The notes under the pieces were generated by a model. That model saw only the letters and a list, made by a program, of their open reading frames with translations, made no database searches and had not been told where the DNA came from. The position numbers and the translations under genes are program-made. DNA of 64,000 nucleotides from an uncultured Pontibacter sp. (GTDB lineage: Bacteria; Bacteroidota; Bacteroidia; Cytophagales; Hymenobacteraceae), in assembly GCF_947499215.1 (NCBI RefSeq), contig NZ_CANMNI010000002.1:62001-126000 (forward strand). Direction: 5' to 3'. Shown here in pieces: positions 35,334-43,939 of the stretch (the first letter of the stretch is position 1; the number at the start of each line of letters is the position of its first letter).

Positions 35334-36674
35334 ATGCAGAGAATCTTCTACATATCCCTCCTGTTTTGCTTTGTATCACTTTCAGCTTTTGCACAGAGCA
35401 AGATTAACATCTCTTCCAACTTTCCTGACGCTAAGTTCTACTTATTGAATGACGCCGATAATAGCCCTGTGACAGAGCTTGGCATGGGAAGTATCGAGCT
35501 GAAGCTCAGCAAAGACTCCCGTAACCGTATTGCTGTTGTGAAAGAAGGATACGAGCCTGTTATTAAAGAATTTCCGCGTACGATGAAGTGGGACAAGACG
35601 CAGAATGTAGAGCTTGCGAACCGCCTAGTTGACATTAGCGTGGAGCCATACGATGCAGAGATTTACATAGACGGACGTTTGGCGGGCACAAAGCGTATTA
35701 ACCTGATCGTAGAGAAAGACAAGTTTTTGAATGTCGAGATCAAAAAGCCCGGATTCGCACCACAAACTAAGGTATACTACAATCAGAAAGATCGCGAAGC
35801 GCCTCCCGTTAAAGACTTTTTTGAATTGAAAGACCGCCAAGTGCGCCTTGAGGTAATACCAGCCGATGCATCCGTGGCACTCAACGGTGTAGTAAGCGGC
35901 AGGGGCAACACGGACGTAAGCGTACCTTTTGGCAGCTGCGTGACTGTGACTGTTACCAAAGATGGCTTTGCAGAAGTAGTGCAGGTATTCTGTAACAAAC
36001 CTGCGACAGACCCGATCCCTCCACTGCGCTCCCGCGCATTGCTGGAAGACCGCTTGGTAAAAATCACTTCCTCACCTGCTGACGCTAACATTGAAGTGGC
36101 CGGCAAAGTGGTTGGCGTAGGTAAATACGACCTGAAAGTGCCGAAGAACGGCTGCGTTGAAGTACGTGTTACAAAAGACGGTTTCCTGCGCTACATCAAG
36201 AACTACTGCAACCAAGAGAACATGCAGGCTCCGGAGCCTACCGAGTTTGTGGAGCTGGCCGTTGATGAAGCCTATACCTCGTCCATCTCATCTGACATGG
36301 CCAATGTGCGCATTACGATACCCATTAACAAGGCTGTAGATCCGGCCGACGCTTGGAGGATTCTGAGCTCAATCATCACGAAACGTTTCGACGTGCTGGA
36401 GACAGTGGACTATAATACTGGCTATTTGACTAGCGCATGGCAGGTGCAGAACTTTAACGGGGCCAACATGATCAGGACCCGTGTCATTGTGAGTAGTGGT
36501 GGAAATTCTAACGACCTGACTTATGTGGTGAAGATCGTAAGCCAGCGCCACGAGCGTGAGAACAACACCGCACGCAACATCAGTGTGAAAGACGATGAGG
36601 ACTTCAAAGACTGGGGCCGTCTGCTGAAGCGTTACGATGGTCTGATCGAAGAAATACAGGCGCGTCTGCAGTAA
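35334..36674 (+). CDS. Exported PEGA-repeat protein
   Basis: A 446-residue exported protein. Signal peptide MQRIFYISLLFCFVSLSAFAQ (cleavage near AFA-Q, residue 20). Four tandem ~65-75-residue beta modules of PEGA type follow: their recurring element is (S/P)xxAxxxxxG...G.....(V/P) then xVTKDGF, e.g. TVTKDGFAEVVQVFC and RVTKDGFLRYIKNYC. The last two modules each carry a spaced Cys pair that could form disulfides. Residues about 320-446 form a separate alpha/beta domain (PINKAVDPADAWRILSSIITKRFDVLETVD). The longer open frame to 35268 is rejected because it covers the promoter. Probably periplasmic or cell surface; role unknown. Confidence 0.82.
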   Translation: MQRIFYISLLFCFVSLSAFAQSKINISSNFPDAKFYLLNDADNSPVTELGMGSIELKLSKDSRNRIAVVKEGYEPVIKEFPRTMKWDKTQNVELANRLVDISVEPYDAEIYIDGRLAGTKRINLIVEKDKFLNVEIKKPGFAPQTKVYYNQKDREAPPVKDFFELKDRQVRLEVIPADASVALNGVVSGRGNTDVSVPFGSCVTVTVTKDGFAEVVQVFCNKPATDPIPPLRSRALLEDRLVKITSSPADANIEVAGKVVGVGKYDLKVPKNGCVEVRVTKDGFLRYIKNYCNQENMQAPEPTEFVELAVDEAYTSSISSDMANVRITIPINKAVDPADAWRILSSIITKRFDVLETVDYNTGYLTSAWQVQNFNGANMIRTRVIVSSGGNSNDLTYVVKIVSQRHERENNTARNISVKDDEDFKDWGRLLKRYDGLIEEIQARLQ

Positions 36675-36695
36675 TTAAATCGACCGAATCATTGC

Positions 36696-36724
36696 AAAAG
36701 CCTCCGCACACAGCGGGGGCTTTT
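36696..36724 (+). terminator. Terminator of the PEGA-repeat gene
   Basis: A 12-bp stem (aaaagcctccgc / gcgggggctttt, one U-G pair), 5-base loop and trailing ctttttaaa, 22 bases past the stop. Confidence 0.85.
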
Positions 36725-36737
36725 CTTTTTAAACACC

Positions 36738-36770
36738 TACCCTAAAATCCAAGCCCTGAATTTTAGGGTA
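36738..36770. promoter_or_regulatory. Inverted repeat upstream of the AraC-family gene
   Basis: taccctaaaat-N11-attttagggta: perfect 11-bp arms whose centres are two helical turns apart, about 70 bases before the ATG at 36842. This is a plausible autoregulatory operator of the AraC-type protein that follows. Confidence 0.5.
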
Positions 36771-36841
36771 TACTTAAACTTAAGTTGAAATTTAGTTTTA
36801 GCTTTAGTTTATGAACTGTCAGTAGCCCCCCTTTCTTGCCA

Positions 36842-37990
36842 ATGCCACAAACAGAGCTCTTCTTCCGATTCGATTGGTTTGCAGCCATCCTGCTGGTGGG
36901 CGTGGTGCAGGGCTTCTTTATGAGTCTGCTGTTTTTAGCCAAGCGCCCGCACCGGCAACCCTATCACCACCTGCTGCTGGCGGCATTGGTCTTTACTTTT
37001 GCCTGCATGGTGCTGGAGGTTTTTCTATGCTATAGCGGCCTTATGTTCAGGGTGCTCCCGCTAGTCGATTTCTCGGAGCCGGCAAATTTTGCCGTTGGTC
37101 CTCTCACCTACCTGCTTTTCCGGAGCCTGAACGGTAACAAGTGGACGCAGAGGCAGTGGCTGCATTTCATTCCCTTTGTAGTGTACTTTCTCTACCACAT
37201 CCTTTTCTACATACAGCCGGAGGAAGTTAAATACAACGCATACATAGGGGCCTATTTCCCGGAGATGGAGCGTTTACCGGTTACTATTGAGTTTTTCATG
37301 GACCCGTTGCTCTGGACGAGGTATGTAAACGAGCTGACCATGCTGCACATTCTCCTTTACATTATGTTATGCTTTTTGCTTTTGAGGAAACAGAGTACAG
37401 CTGAATCCCCTAACCCATACTTTTATACTTGGGCCAAGTTCTTACTGTTCTTTTTTGTTGCCACGCTGGTACTGATCGTAATCGTTAAGCTAAGCTATGA
37501 GCGCGACTTGGGCGATCATTTTCTAGCCATGTTTCTGGTAGTGCAGCTCTTCTTCGCCAGCTACAAGATCATCACCGATTCTGCTTTCTTTCAGCCTGTG
37601 GTGCAGGTAAAGTATGAGAAGTCTGCCCTAAGCGAGGAGGCCAAGCAGGATCTAATCCAGAAGCTGAAAGCGGCTGAGCAGGAAAAATTTTACATCCAAC
37701 CATCGGCCTCGCTCCCTATGCTGGCCAAACAGCTGCACACCTCGCCTCATTACCTTTCCCAGAGCCTAAACGAGCGCCTAGGCAAGAGCTTTTTTGAGTA
37801 TCTGGCTGAGCTCCGCATACAGGAGGCCAAAACCATACTGGCCGACCCTGCCCGGCAGCATCTTAAAGTAGAAGAGGTGGCCGAGCAGGTGGGCTATATG
37901 TCGAAGTCGGCGTTTAGCAGCGTCTTTAAAAAGTATACCGGCAAAACGCCGGGGCAATACCGCAAAACGGCCGTTTCTGGCTCAATTTAA
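36842..37990 (+). CDS. Membrane-anchored AraC-family transcriptional regulator
   Basis: A 382-residue protein with an N-terminal membrane part of about seven helices (first at about 10-31, last near 230-247), a short linker, and a C-terminal AraC/XylS DNA-binding domain (about 285-378). The domain is recognisable by the LAKQLHTSPHYLSQSLNERLGKSFFEYLAELRI helix-turn-helix and the final VAEQVGYMSKSAFSSVFKKYTGKTPGQYRK. This architecture is common in Bacteroidota and implies sensing within the membrane. ATG 36842 is used; the TTG two codons earlier is less likely. An inverted repeat lies upstream, and an acyltransferase gene follows after 90 bases, which may be its target. Confidence 0.9.
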   Translation: MPQTELFFRFDWFAAILLVGVVQGFFMSLLFLAKRPHRQPYHHLLLAALVFTFACMVLEVFLCYSGLMFRVLPLVDFSEPANFAVGPLTYLLFRSLNGNKWTQRQWLHFIPFVVYFLYHILFYIQPEEVKYNAYIGAYFPEMERLPVTIEFFMDPLLWTRYVNELTMLHILLYIMLCFLLLRKQSTAESPNPYFYTWAKFLLFFFVATLVLIVIVKLSYERDLGDHFLAMFLVVQLFFASYKIITDSAFFQPVVQVKYEKSALSEEAKQDLIQKLKAAEQEKFYIQPSASLPMLAKQLHTSPHYLSQSLNERLGKSFFEYLAELRIQEAKTILADPARQHLKVEEVAEQVGYMSKSAFSSVFKKYTGKTPGQYRKTAVSGSI

Positions 37991-38080
37991 GTACTTCCCT
38001 ATAAGTTAGCACCTCGCACTTATCGGCAGATTCTTCTGGTTTGGTTCTCTTTGGCGATGTTTACATCAAAACGAAACGCT

Positions 38081-39298
38081 ATGGAAAATCAAATTAAAAT
38101 CAGACGTTACGAGTTCGACTGGCTGCGGGTGTTGGCCTTTTCGCTGCTCATCTTTTACCACACTGGTATGTACTTCGTCAGCTGGGACTGGCACGTCAAG
38201 AATCCGGTTATTAGCCAAACACTGGAGGTGCCGATGATCTTTATGAGCCAGTGGCGCATGTCTCTTATTTTTCTGGTATCAGGTGTGGGCGTATATTTTG
38301 CCTTGGGATTCCGGAGTGCTGGTACCTTTGCCAAAGACAGGTTGAAACGCATTTTACTCCCATTGGTCATTGGTATGCTGCTAGTAGTACCGCCTCAGGT
38401 ATACTTTGAACGAGCAGTGCAGGGCACAGCCACGGATTACTTAAGCTTCTATCCTTCTGTGTTCGAATTCGAGCCCTACCCGGAAGGCAACTTCAGCTGG
38501 CACCATCTCTGGTACCTGACTTACATCTTCTGCTACAGTTTGCTGCTCTTGCCGCTACTCGTATACCTGCGTAGTGCCAGCATACACGCAGCAGGTATAC
38601 AGAACTGGATGCTATTGGCAGTACCGGCATTATGGTTGAGTATAGGCGGTATACTTCTAAACGAACGCTTTCCGGCTACTAACGCACTAGTGGATGACTG
38701 GGCAAATCACTTCCTCTATATCACAGTTTTCCTGATCGGTTTTCTGTTGATGAAGCTTCCACAGCTGCAGGAAAAGGTGAGACAAGTGCGTTGGTTCAGT
38801 TTAAGCCTCGCAGCTGCAACCTTAGCCATACTGTATAGTTTCTACTGGTTTAAAGACATTGATTTGGGCGGGATGGAGCTAACGACATATTACGTGCTGA
38901 AGCAAAGTAACCGATGGTTTTGGCTGATGGTTATACTTGGCTTTGCGATGCAGCATCTCAACCTGAAAAATAAATATCTGACACAGGCCAACGAGATGGT
39001 ATACCCGTTCTATATTCTGCACCAGACTGTCATCGTGGCATTAGGATACTACCTGCTGCAATCAGACTGGAGCATCAGTCTTAAATTTTTCATCATCAGC
39101 CTAAGCACTTTTTTTATCTGTTTTCTGCTAATCAAATACCTTATTATGCCGGTAAATTGGCTCCGACTGCCGTTTGGTTTGAAGCCAATCAAGAAACGGG
39201 AAACACAACACTCTTTAGGCTTGCATGCCCCGAAGATTAAAAAAAGGAGCCTCTCGTTAGCAATTAAAAAAATCCAGAAAGAGGTATTCACACGGTAG
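38081..39298 (+). CDS. Acyltransferase 3 family membrane protein
   Basis: A 405-residue polytopic protein (about ten to eleven membrane helices) of the acyltransferase 3 / OpgC-like family, which transfers acyl or succinyl groups to carbohydrates or lipids across the inner membrane. Signature head RRYEFDWLRVLAFSLLIFYHTGMYF (about 7-31), with the conserved His in FYHTG, a FLVSGVGVYFALGF second helix and FERAVQ-type loop. The C-terminal tail is strongly basic (KKRETQ..KIKKRSLSLAIKKIQK). ATG 38081 is chosen over an upstream ATG (38057) and TTG. Same direction as, and possibly controlled by, the preceding AraC-type regulator. Confidence 0.85.
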   Translation: MENQIKIRRYEFDWLRVLAFSLLIFYHTGMYFVSWDWHVKNPVISQTLEVPMIFMSQWRMSLIFLVSGVGVYFALGFRSAGTFAKDRLKRILLPLVIGMLLVVPPQVYFERAVQGTATDYLSFYPSVFEFEPYPEGNFSWHHLWYLTYIFCYSLLLLPLLVYLRSASIHAAGIQNWMLLAVPALWLSIGGILLNERFPATNALVDDWANHFLYITVFLIGFLLMKLPQLQEKVRQVRWFSLSLAAATLAILYSFYWFKDIDLGGMELTTYYVLKQSNRWFWLMVILGFAMQHLNLKNKYLTQANEMVYPFYILHQTVIVALGYYLLQSDWSISLKFFIISLSTFFICFLLIKYLIMPVNWLRLPFGLKPIKKRETQHSLGLHAPKIKKRSLSLAIKKIQKEVFTR

Positions 39299-39326
39299 GA
39301 TTCGTATTATGCTAAAGAAGCTGTTG

Positions 39327-39722
39327 CTAGTTCTTTTCCCACATCCCTTCCATCACAATTTCGAGTAAGTGCTGGTCCGGATCGCGGAAGTAGAAGGACA
39401 GATAGCCCCGCCCCCAGTCGTACTCCTGCTCAACAGGTATACCTGCCTCTTCTATTTTATTTTTCCATCCGTCATAATCTTCCCGGCTTACCTCAAAGGC
39501 CAGATGCAATTGTCCTGAGCCAAAATGTGGCGGCAGTGTGCCACCTTTTTTTGACATTTCAGGCAGGAAGCACAGCAGTACCGATGCTCCCGCCCGGAAA
39601 AAGATATGGCGCCCTTTTACTTCTCCTATTACGGGTAGCCCTAGTTGGCCTTCATAGAATGAACGGGTCCGCTGCAAGTCTGCCACATACAGGCAAGTTT
39701 CCTTTATTTTCTTGATCTCCAT
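39327..39722 (-). CDS. Glyoxalase/VOC-superfamily protein
   Basis: A 131-residue single-module vicinal-oxygen-chelate protein: IKETCLYVADLQRTRSFYEGQLGLPVI at the start, then FFRAGASVLLCFLP, QLHLAFEVSREDYDGW and a final FRDPDQHLLEIVMEG with the metal-ligand Glu of the fold. Relatives are dioxygenases, resistance proteins or isomerases, so the reaction is open. Start taken at MEIKKIKE (39722). The frame continues upstream as protein-like sequence to ATG 39845 (MSFIDILVNAGAYW), so the true protein may have 41 more residues (see findings). It converges on the acyltransferase gene. Confidence 0.82.
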   Translation of the reverse strand: MEIKKIKETCLYVADLQRTRSFYEGQLGLPVIGEVKGRHIFFRAGASVLLCFLPEMSKKGGTLPPHFGSGQLHLAFEVSREDYDGWKNKIEEAGIPVEQEYDWGRGYLSFYFRDPDQHLLEIVMEGMWEKN

Positions 39723-39843
39723 TAGGCTTTTTTCAATAATCTCTACCAGTTTCTTGGCATTTACGTGTTCTACGTAACCACAGTGCTTTGGCTTTCCGTT
39801 ATACCAATACGCCCCTGCATTCACTAATATGTCTATGAAGCTC

Positions 39844-40689
39844 ATGTTAAAAATACTTGCCTTTTTTATACCGGTCATGGTCGCCCTTTTTTACTTTTTG
39901 GGTCGCCCCGCCGATTCTGCCACCTCCAATACCACAACTTCCAGTAATGTAGAAAAACTAGCCAACCTGCCCTCCCCCATCAGTGAAAGCTCTGGCGTAG
40001 AATTTCTGGCAGACAAAAAGGTTTATGTCACCCACAATGATGCCGGCAACAAGCCTCACCTCTACCTGATTGACGAAAAGGGAAAGTTGAAACAGACCAT
40101 CAAGCTCAAACTGCCTAATGTAGACTGGGAGGACCTCACCCGCGATGACAAGGGCAACCTCTACATATCCGACACGGGCAACAACAACAACAAGCGCCGC
40201 GAATTGGCCATCTACAAACTCAACCTAAACAGCCCGGAACAAATTGAGGCGATACGCTTCTCGTATGAGGACCAAAAGAAGTTTCCGCCCAAAAAAGACG
40301 ACATGAATTACGATGTGGAGGCATTATTCTGGCACGAGGGCAAGCTATACCTTGTCTCGAAGGACAGAGGCCGCAAGGAGCTGGCCAAAGTATACGAACT
40401 GCCAGACAAAGGCGGGCAGTACAAAGCTAAACTGGTAGGCAAACACAAGTTAGGAGTACCTGTAACGGGGGCGGCCATAAGCCCAAGTGGCGAAACTGTA
40501 GCCCTGACCAGCGAAGGGGTGCTACATGTCTTTGAGAATGTGGATGACCCTGCCTCCTTTTATGAAGGCGACTATCAGAAGGTGTCCATGAAAGAGGCCG
40601 GGCAGACAGAGGCTGTGGCATTTGAAGACGAACAGACCATGGTTATCACAAGTGAAAGCGGAGGTCTGTTCCGCTACAGCTTGAACTAG
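39844..40689 (+). CDS. Exported beta-propeller-like hypothetical protein
   Basis: A 281-residue protein with an N-terminal membrane anchor or signal (MLKILAFFIPVMVALFYFLG, residues 1-20), a Ser/Thr-rich linker (SATSNTTTSSN) and a domain of repeated beta blades, e.g. LPSPISESSGVEFLADKKVYVTHNDAG, WEDLTRDDKGNLYISDTGNNNN and ITGAAISPSGETVALTSEGV-like segments. The WEDL..D..G.LYI.DTGNN pattern resembles SdiA-regulated/NHL-type or esterase-like propellers. The exact family is uncertain. Earlier in-frame ATGs exist at 39829 and 39835. Terminated by the hairpin at 40711. Confidence 0.75.
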   Translation: MLKILAFFIPVMVALFYFLGRPADSATSNTTTSSNVEKLANLPSPISESSGVEFLADKKVYVTHNDAGNKPHLYLIDEKGKLKQTIKLKLPNVDWEDLTRDDKGNLYISDTGNNNNKRRELAIYKLNLNSPEQIEAIRFSYEDQKKFPPKKDDMNYDVEALFWHEGKLYLVSKDRGRKELAKVYELPDKGGQYKAKLVGKHKLGVPVTGAAISPSGETVALTSEGVLHVFENVDDPASFYEGDYQKVSMKEAGQTEAVAFEDEQTMVITSESGGLFRYSLN

Positions 40690-40710
40690 ATTTGCAGAAG
40701 CTCTAAACAC

Positions 40711-40743
40711 AAAGGAGGCCGGCAATAAATGCCGGCCTCCTTT
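40711..40743. terminator. Bidirectional terminator
   Basis: A 14-bp perfect stem aaaggaggccggca / tgccggcctccttt with loop ataaa and a seven-T run, between the convergent propeller gene and lgt. Confidence 0.92.
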
Positions 40744-40765
40744 TTTTATATCTCTTTGACTCAGG

Positions 40766-41611
40766 TTATTTCTTGCCCACAGCCTCACGCTCCAATCTTC
40801 CGCCCGCCAGAGCCGGCTTAGGGTTGCGCCACACGATGAACAGAATTACAAGGCCAGCTAAGATAAGCGGAATGCTCAGCTGTTGACCGATATTGAGTGC
40901 CATCGTTGCCTCTTTTGCCACTTGGTCTTCTTTCAGGAACTCCACCAAGAAGCGGAAGGTGAACAGGGCCGTTACAAAAATACCGAACAGTAAGCCTCTC
41001 GGGAGCGCCTCCTTGTATTTCTTCCACAGCCAGTAAAGCAGCACAAACAACAGGAATACGCTAAGTGATTCGTAAAGCTGTGTAGGGTGGCGTGGCACAT
41101 GCGAGTACTCGCTTTGGCGCACAAAAATAAAGCCCCAAGGAAGATCGGTCGGCCGCCCGAATATCTCCGAATTCATCAGGTTACCCAGTCGGATCAAGGT
41201 TCCACCCAATGCGACCACGATCACAATACGGTCCAATACCCACATATAATCGAACTTCTGCTTCCGGCTGAACAGCCACAGGGCCAGCAAAATGCCAATG
41301 GTGGCACCATGACTGGCAAGCCCGCCCTCCCAGATTTTGAGAATCTCGATGGGGTTGCTCAGATAATATTCGGGCTGATAGAATAAGGTATGGCCTAAAC
41401 GAGCGCCTACTACCGTTCCGATGATCATGTAAAGGGTTATTACATCCACGTCGCCTTCCGTGCGGCCCTCTGCCACGTAGATTCTTGTCAAGATCTGTTG
41501 CCCAAATACAAAGGCAAGTGCAAACAGCAGACCGTACCAGCGTACCTCAAAGGAGCCGATGGAGAAGATAGAGGGACTTACATCCCACGTGATATAGTTC
41601 AGAATGCTCAT
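40766..41611 (-). CDS. lgt: Prolipoprotein diacylglyceryl transferase
   Basis: First step of lipoprotein maturation: transfer of diacylglyceryl from phosphatidylglycerol to the lipobox cysteine, in the inner membrane. 281 residues and seven membrane helices. Family signature GARLGHTLFYQPEYY (about 70-84), GGLASHGA, and RLGNLMNSEIFGRPTDLPWG (the Lgt signature Arg-x-x-Asn region), then HPTQLYES. The start is ATG 41611; the open frame begins with a TTG two codons earlier. Many lipoproteins encoded in this window depend on it. Confidence 0.95.
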   Translation of the reverse strand: MSILNYITWDVSPSIFSIGSFEVRWYGLLFALAFVFGQQILTRIYVAEGRTEGDVDVITLYMIIGTVVGARLGHTLFYQPEYYLSNPIEILKIWEGGLASHGATIGILLALWLFSRKQKFDYMWVLDRIVIVVALGGTLIRLGNLMNSEIFGRPTDLPWGFIFVRQSEYSHVPRHPTQLYESLSVFLLFVLLYWLWKKYKEALPRGLLFGIFVTALFTFRFLVEFLKEDQVAKEATMALNIGQQLSIPLILAGLVILFIVWRNPKPALAGGRLEREAVGKK

Positions 41612-41631
41612 AAACAAAGGTATGGTTCTGC

Positions 41632-41639
41632 CAAAGTTA
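41632..41639 (-). promoter_or_regulatory. Predicted -7 box of lgt
   Basis: TAACTTTG on the minus strand, 20 bases before the ATG. A second match (TACCTTTG, 41614-41621) is too close to the start codon to serve. Confidence 0.45.
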
Positions 41640-41721
41640 CGATAATTAGCAAAGCGAAAAAACCGACGATTAACAGGTATAGGTATAAATTATCCACAGG
41701 TATAGCGCTTTGGCAAAATAA

Positions 41722-41766
41722 AAGGCATCACCCCTCCCCGCTCGTGCAGGTATAGAATGATGCCTT
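41722..41766 (-). terminator. Terminator of nadE
   Basis: 9-bp arms aaggcatca / tgatgcctt with a 27-base loop, 21 bases past the nadE stop, followed on the minus strand by TTTTATTTT. Confidence 0.6.
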
Positions 41767-41787
41767 GGTATAGGTACAAATTGCGGA

Positions 41788-43668
41788 CTATTTCAAGTTG
41801 CGGAGCTCTTCCCGGAAACCTCCACTCAGGATTGGGTAGCGAAGCCAGCTGCGCGGGTCCAAGTTGTAGTCGTCAAGATGGAAGCCCGGAGCGTAGCGTT
41901 CGCGTTTCCACTGGTTGCGGGACCACAGTGTATAGAACTTGTGCACATGCTCTTCCAGCTTTTTAGCGGGCGCTACGTTATCCTTCACCAATCGCTCCAG
42001 CACCTGCTTCGGCGAAAGACGATCGTACCATGCTAAGCGCTCGATCATGTTGAGTATCTCATACGGCATTAAGTCTTTCTCATCGGTCTGGTCCTCTGCA
42101 GACGGGCGCAACTCCGCGGATGGCTGCAGGTTGTTCACGTAGTCGAGTCCCAAATAACCAAGCTCCTCCTGCATCCAGATCAGGAACTGGCGAATAAAGT
42201 CCTTGTCTATACCTGCGATCGGGGAAATACTGCCGGCCGTGTCGCCATCCATGGTGGCATAGCCCACCGCGGCCTCACTGCGGTTAGAGGTGGCCAGCAG
42301 CAAGGCGTTGTGAATGTTAGCGAGCATCCAAATAGCCGGGGCCCGCACACGGGCCTGTATGTTCTGTAGCGTGACATCATCCTGCTCCCACGTCAGGTCG
42401 CGCTCGATGGCTTTTTCAATTTTGGAGGTATAGCCCTTCACTTCATCGTCAATTGTCCAGTCATGGAACACGGCACCGATCGATTCGGCCAGCTCTCTGG
42501 CAGAGGTATAGGTGGCATCCGATGAATTGACCGTGCCCTGATAAGCACAAGTAAGCATGCGACCGACTAGCACTCTCACCACCTCATCCTGCGGCAGCGA
42601 CTCAAAATACTCAGCGTCTTTCAGTGAGAACATGCGTGCCTTGGTCACAAAACCGGTCACGCCTAAGCTATCCACACCACGGCGCACCATTTCCGCCACC
42701 GCCACGGCACAGCACGAGGAGTCAGCGCCACCACTAAGAGAGAGCACAAAGCCACGGCTGCGGCTCTTGCGCATGTAGTCGAACAGCGCTAAGCACAGGG
42801 CGGCTATCAGTTCGGCGTTCTCATCAATAGGCGGCAGGTACTCAATTGTCTCCTCTATCTTTGGATTGTCGCCAAAGCAAACCTCGGCGCACTCCAGATC
42901 CACGTCCTTGAAGCAGAGCAGTTCGTTGCGCCGGATGAGCTTTCCGTTCTGCGCGATAAGCACCTCTCCATCAAATATCACACGGCCCGACTCATTACCG
43001 AGCAGGTTAGCGTACAGGTAGGCACACTGGTATTTCTTGGAGGCCTCCACAACCAGCCGGTGGCGTAGGTCGGTTTTGCTCAAGGCAAAGTGACTGGCGC
43101 TCGGGTTGAGGATTAGTTGCACGCCCTTTGGCATGTGCCGCTCGGCCGGACGGTTGGTTCGCCAAGCATCCTCGCATATCTCAAAGGCATACTTCACGCC
43201 TCTCTCTTCATAGATGATATCGCCAATGGGGTAGCGCTTGCCTTTCATTTCAAACTCCTCTACCACATTGGCAGGCCACGGTGTGAACCAGCGCGGTTCG
43301 TAATGTATACCGTCTCGGGCCAGAAACTGCTTTGCAGTAAAGCCTACAATCTCCTTATTTTTAATAACACAGGCCGTATTAAACACATCCTGCCCGATAA
43401 TCACATGCACTCCCAGACAGACGGTGATGTTGTCGCACCACTCCTTTACCTGAAGCAGTTTTTCAAAAGTCTCATCGGCAAACCAAGGGTGCAGAAACAT
43501 GTCTTCGCAACCATAGCCGGTGATACAGAGCTCTGGCAGCAGCAGAATATCTACATTGCGGGTGGTGGCTTCTAAAATAGCGGATCGTATGTTGAGCAGG
43601 TTGGCTTCCCAGTCAAGCGGGGTCTGGTTTAGAGCGGCCCCTGCCAGTATGAGTTTCGTTTCTTCCAT
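41788..43668 (-). CDS. nadE: Glutamine-dependent NAD+ synthetase
   Basis: Final step of NAD biosynthesis: amidation of deamido-NAD with ammonia from glutamine. 626 residues in two domains. The N-terminal nitrilase-fold glutaminase has the triad Glu46, Lys113 and Cys165 (EICEDAW). The C-terminal synthetase has the ATP pyrophosphatase P-loop SGGADSS (312-318), plus ATSNRSEAAVGYATMDGDTAGSISPI and the C-terminal DDYNLDPRSWLRYPI. Cytoplasmic. Single gene with its own terminator. Confidence 0.96.
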   Translation of the reverse strand: MEETKLILAGAALNQTPLDWEANLLNIRSAILEATTRNVDILLLPELCITGYGCEDMFLHPWFADETFEKLLQVKEWCDNITVCLGVHVIIGQDVFNTACVIKNKEIVGFTAKQFLARDGIHYEPRWFTPWPANVVEEFEMKGKRYPIGDIIYEERGVKYAFEICEDAWRTNRPAERHMPKGVQLILNPSASHFALSKTDLRHRLVVEASKKYQCAYLYANLLGNESGRVIFDGEVLIAQNGKLIRRNELLCFKDVDLECAEVCFGDNPKIEETIEYLPPIDENAELIAALCLALFDYMRKSRSRGFVLSLSGGADSSCCAVAVAEMVRRGVDSLGVTGFVTKARMFSLKDAEYFESLPQDEVVRVLVGRMLTCAYQGTVNSSDATYTSARELAESIGAVFHDWTIDDEVKGYTSKIEKAIERDLTWEQDDVTLQNIQARVRAPAIWMLANIHNALLLATSNRSEAAVGYATMDGDTAGSISPIAGIDKDFIRQFLIWMQEELGYLGLDYVNNLQPSAELRPSAEDQTDEKDLMPYEILNMIERLAWYDRLSPKQVLERLVKDNVAPAKKLEEHVHKFYTLWSRNQWKRERYAPGFHLDDYNLDPRSWLRYPILSGGFREELRNLK

Positions 43669-43939
43669 AGTGTGTTTTTAACGCAACAATATGGAGGCAA
43701 GTTAAGCTTTGAGGTTCAAATAAAGAACCAAAGCGTGCAAAACAGGTATAGCACTGCGTAAAATCAAAATTAGAAATGATGCGAAAACCATTGCCTTTCA
43801 TTTACGGATGGTAAAATGACATCTAACCATTATAAGCGGTCAAATATCAGCTTATACCTGTCGAAATTGAAAGCCTCCTAAATAGGGGGAAATACAGCCT
43901 ATGGGTTGGACTGCAGCAGAGGATACTAGGGACTACGCC
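43669..43939. other. Intergenic region without a gene
   Basis: 271 bases between nadE and rnc with no credible reading frame. It holds the GGTATA word twice (43745 region, and reversed near 43853) and nothing else that I can name. Confidence 0.5.
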
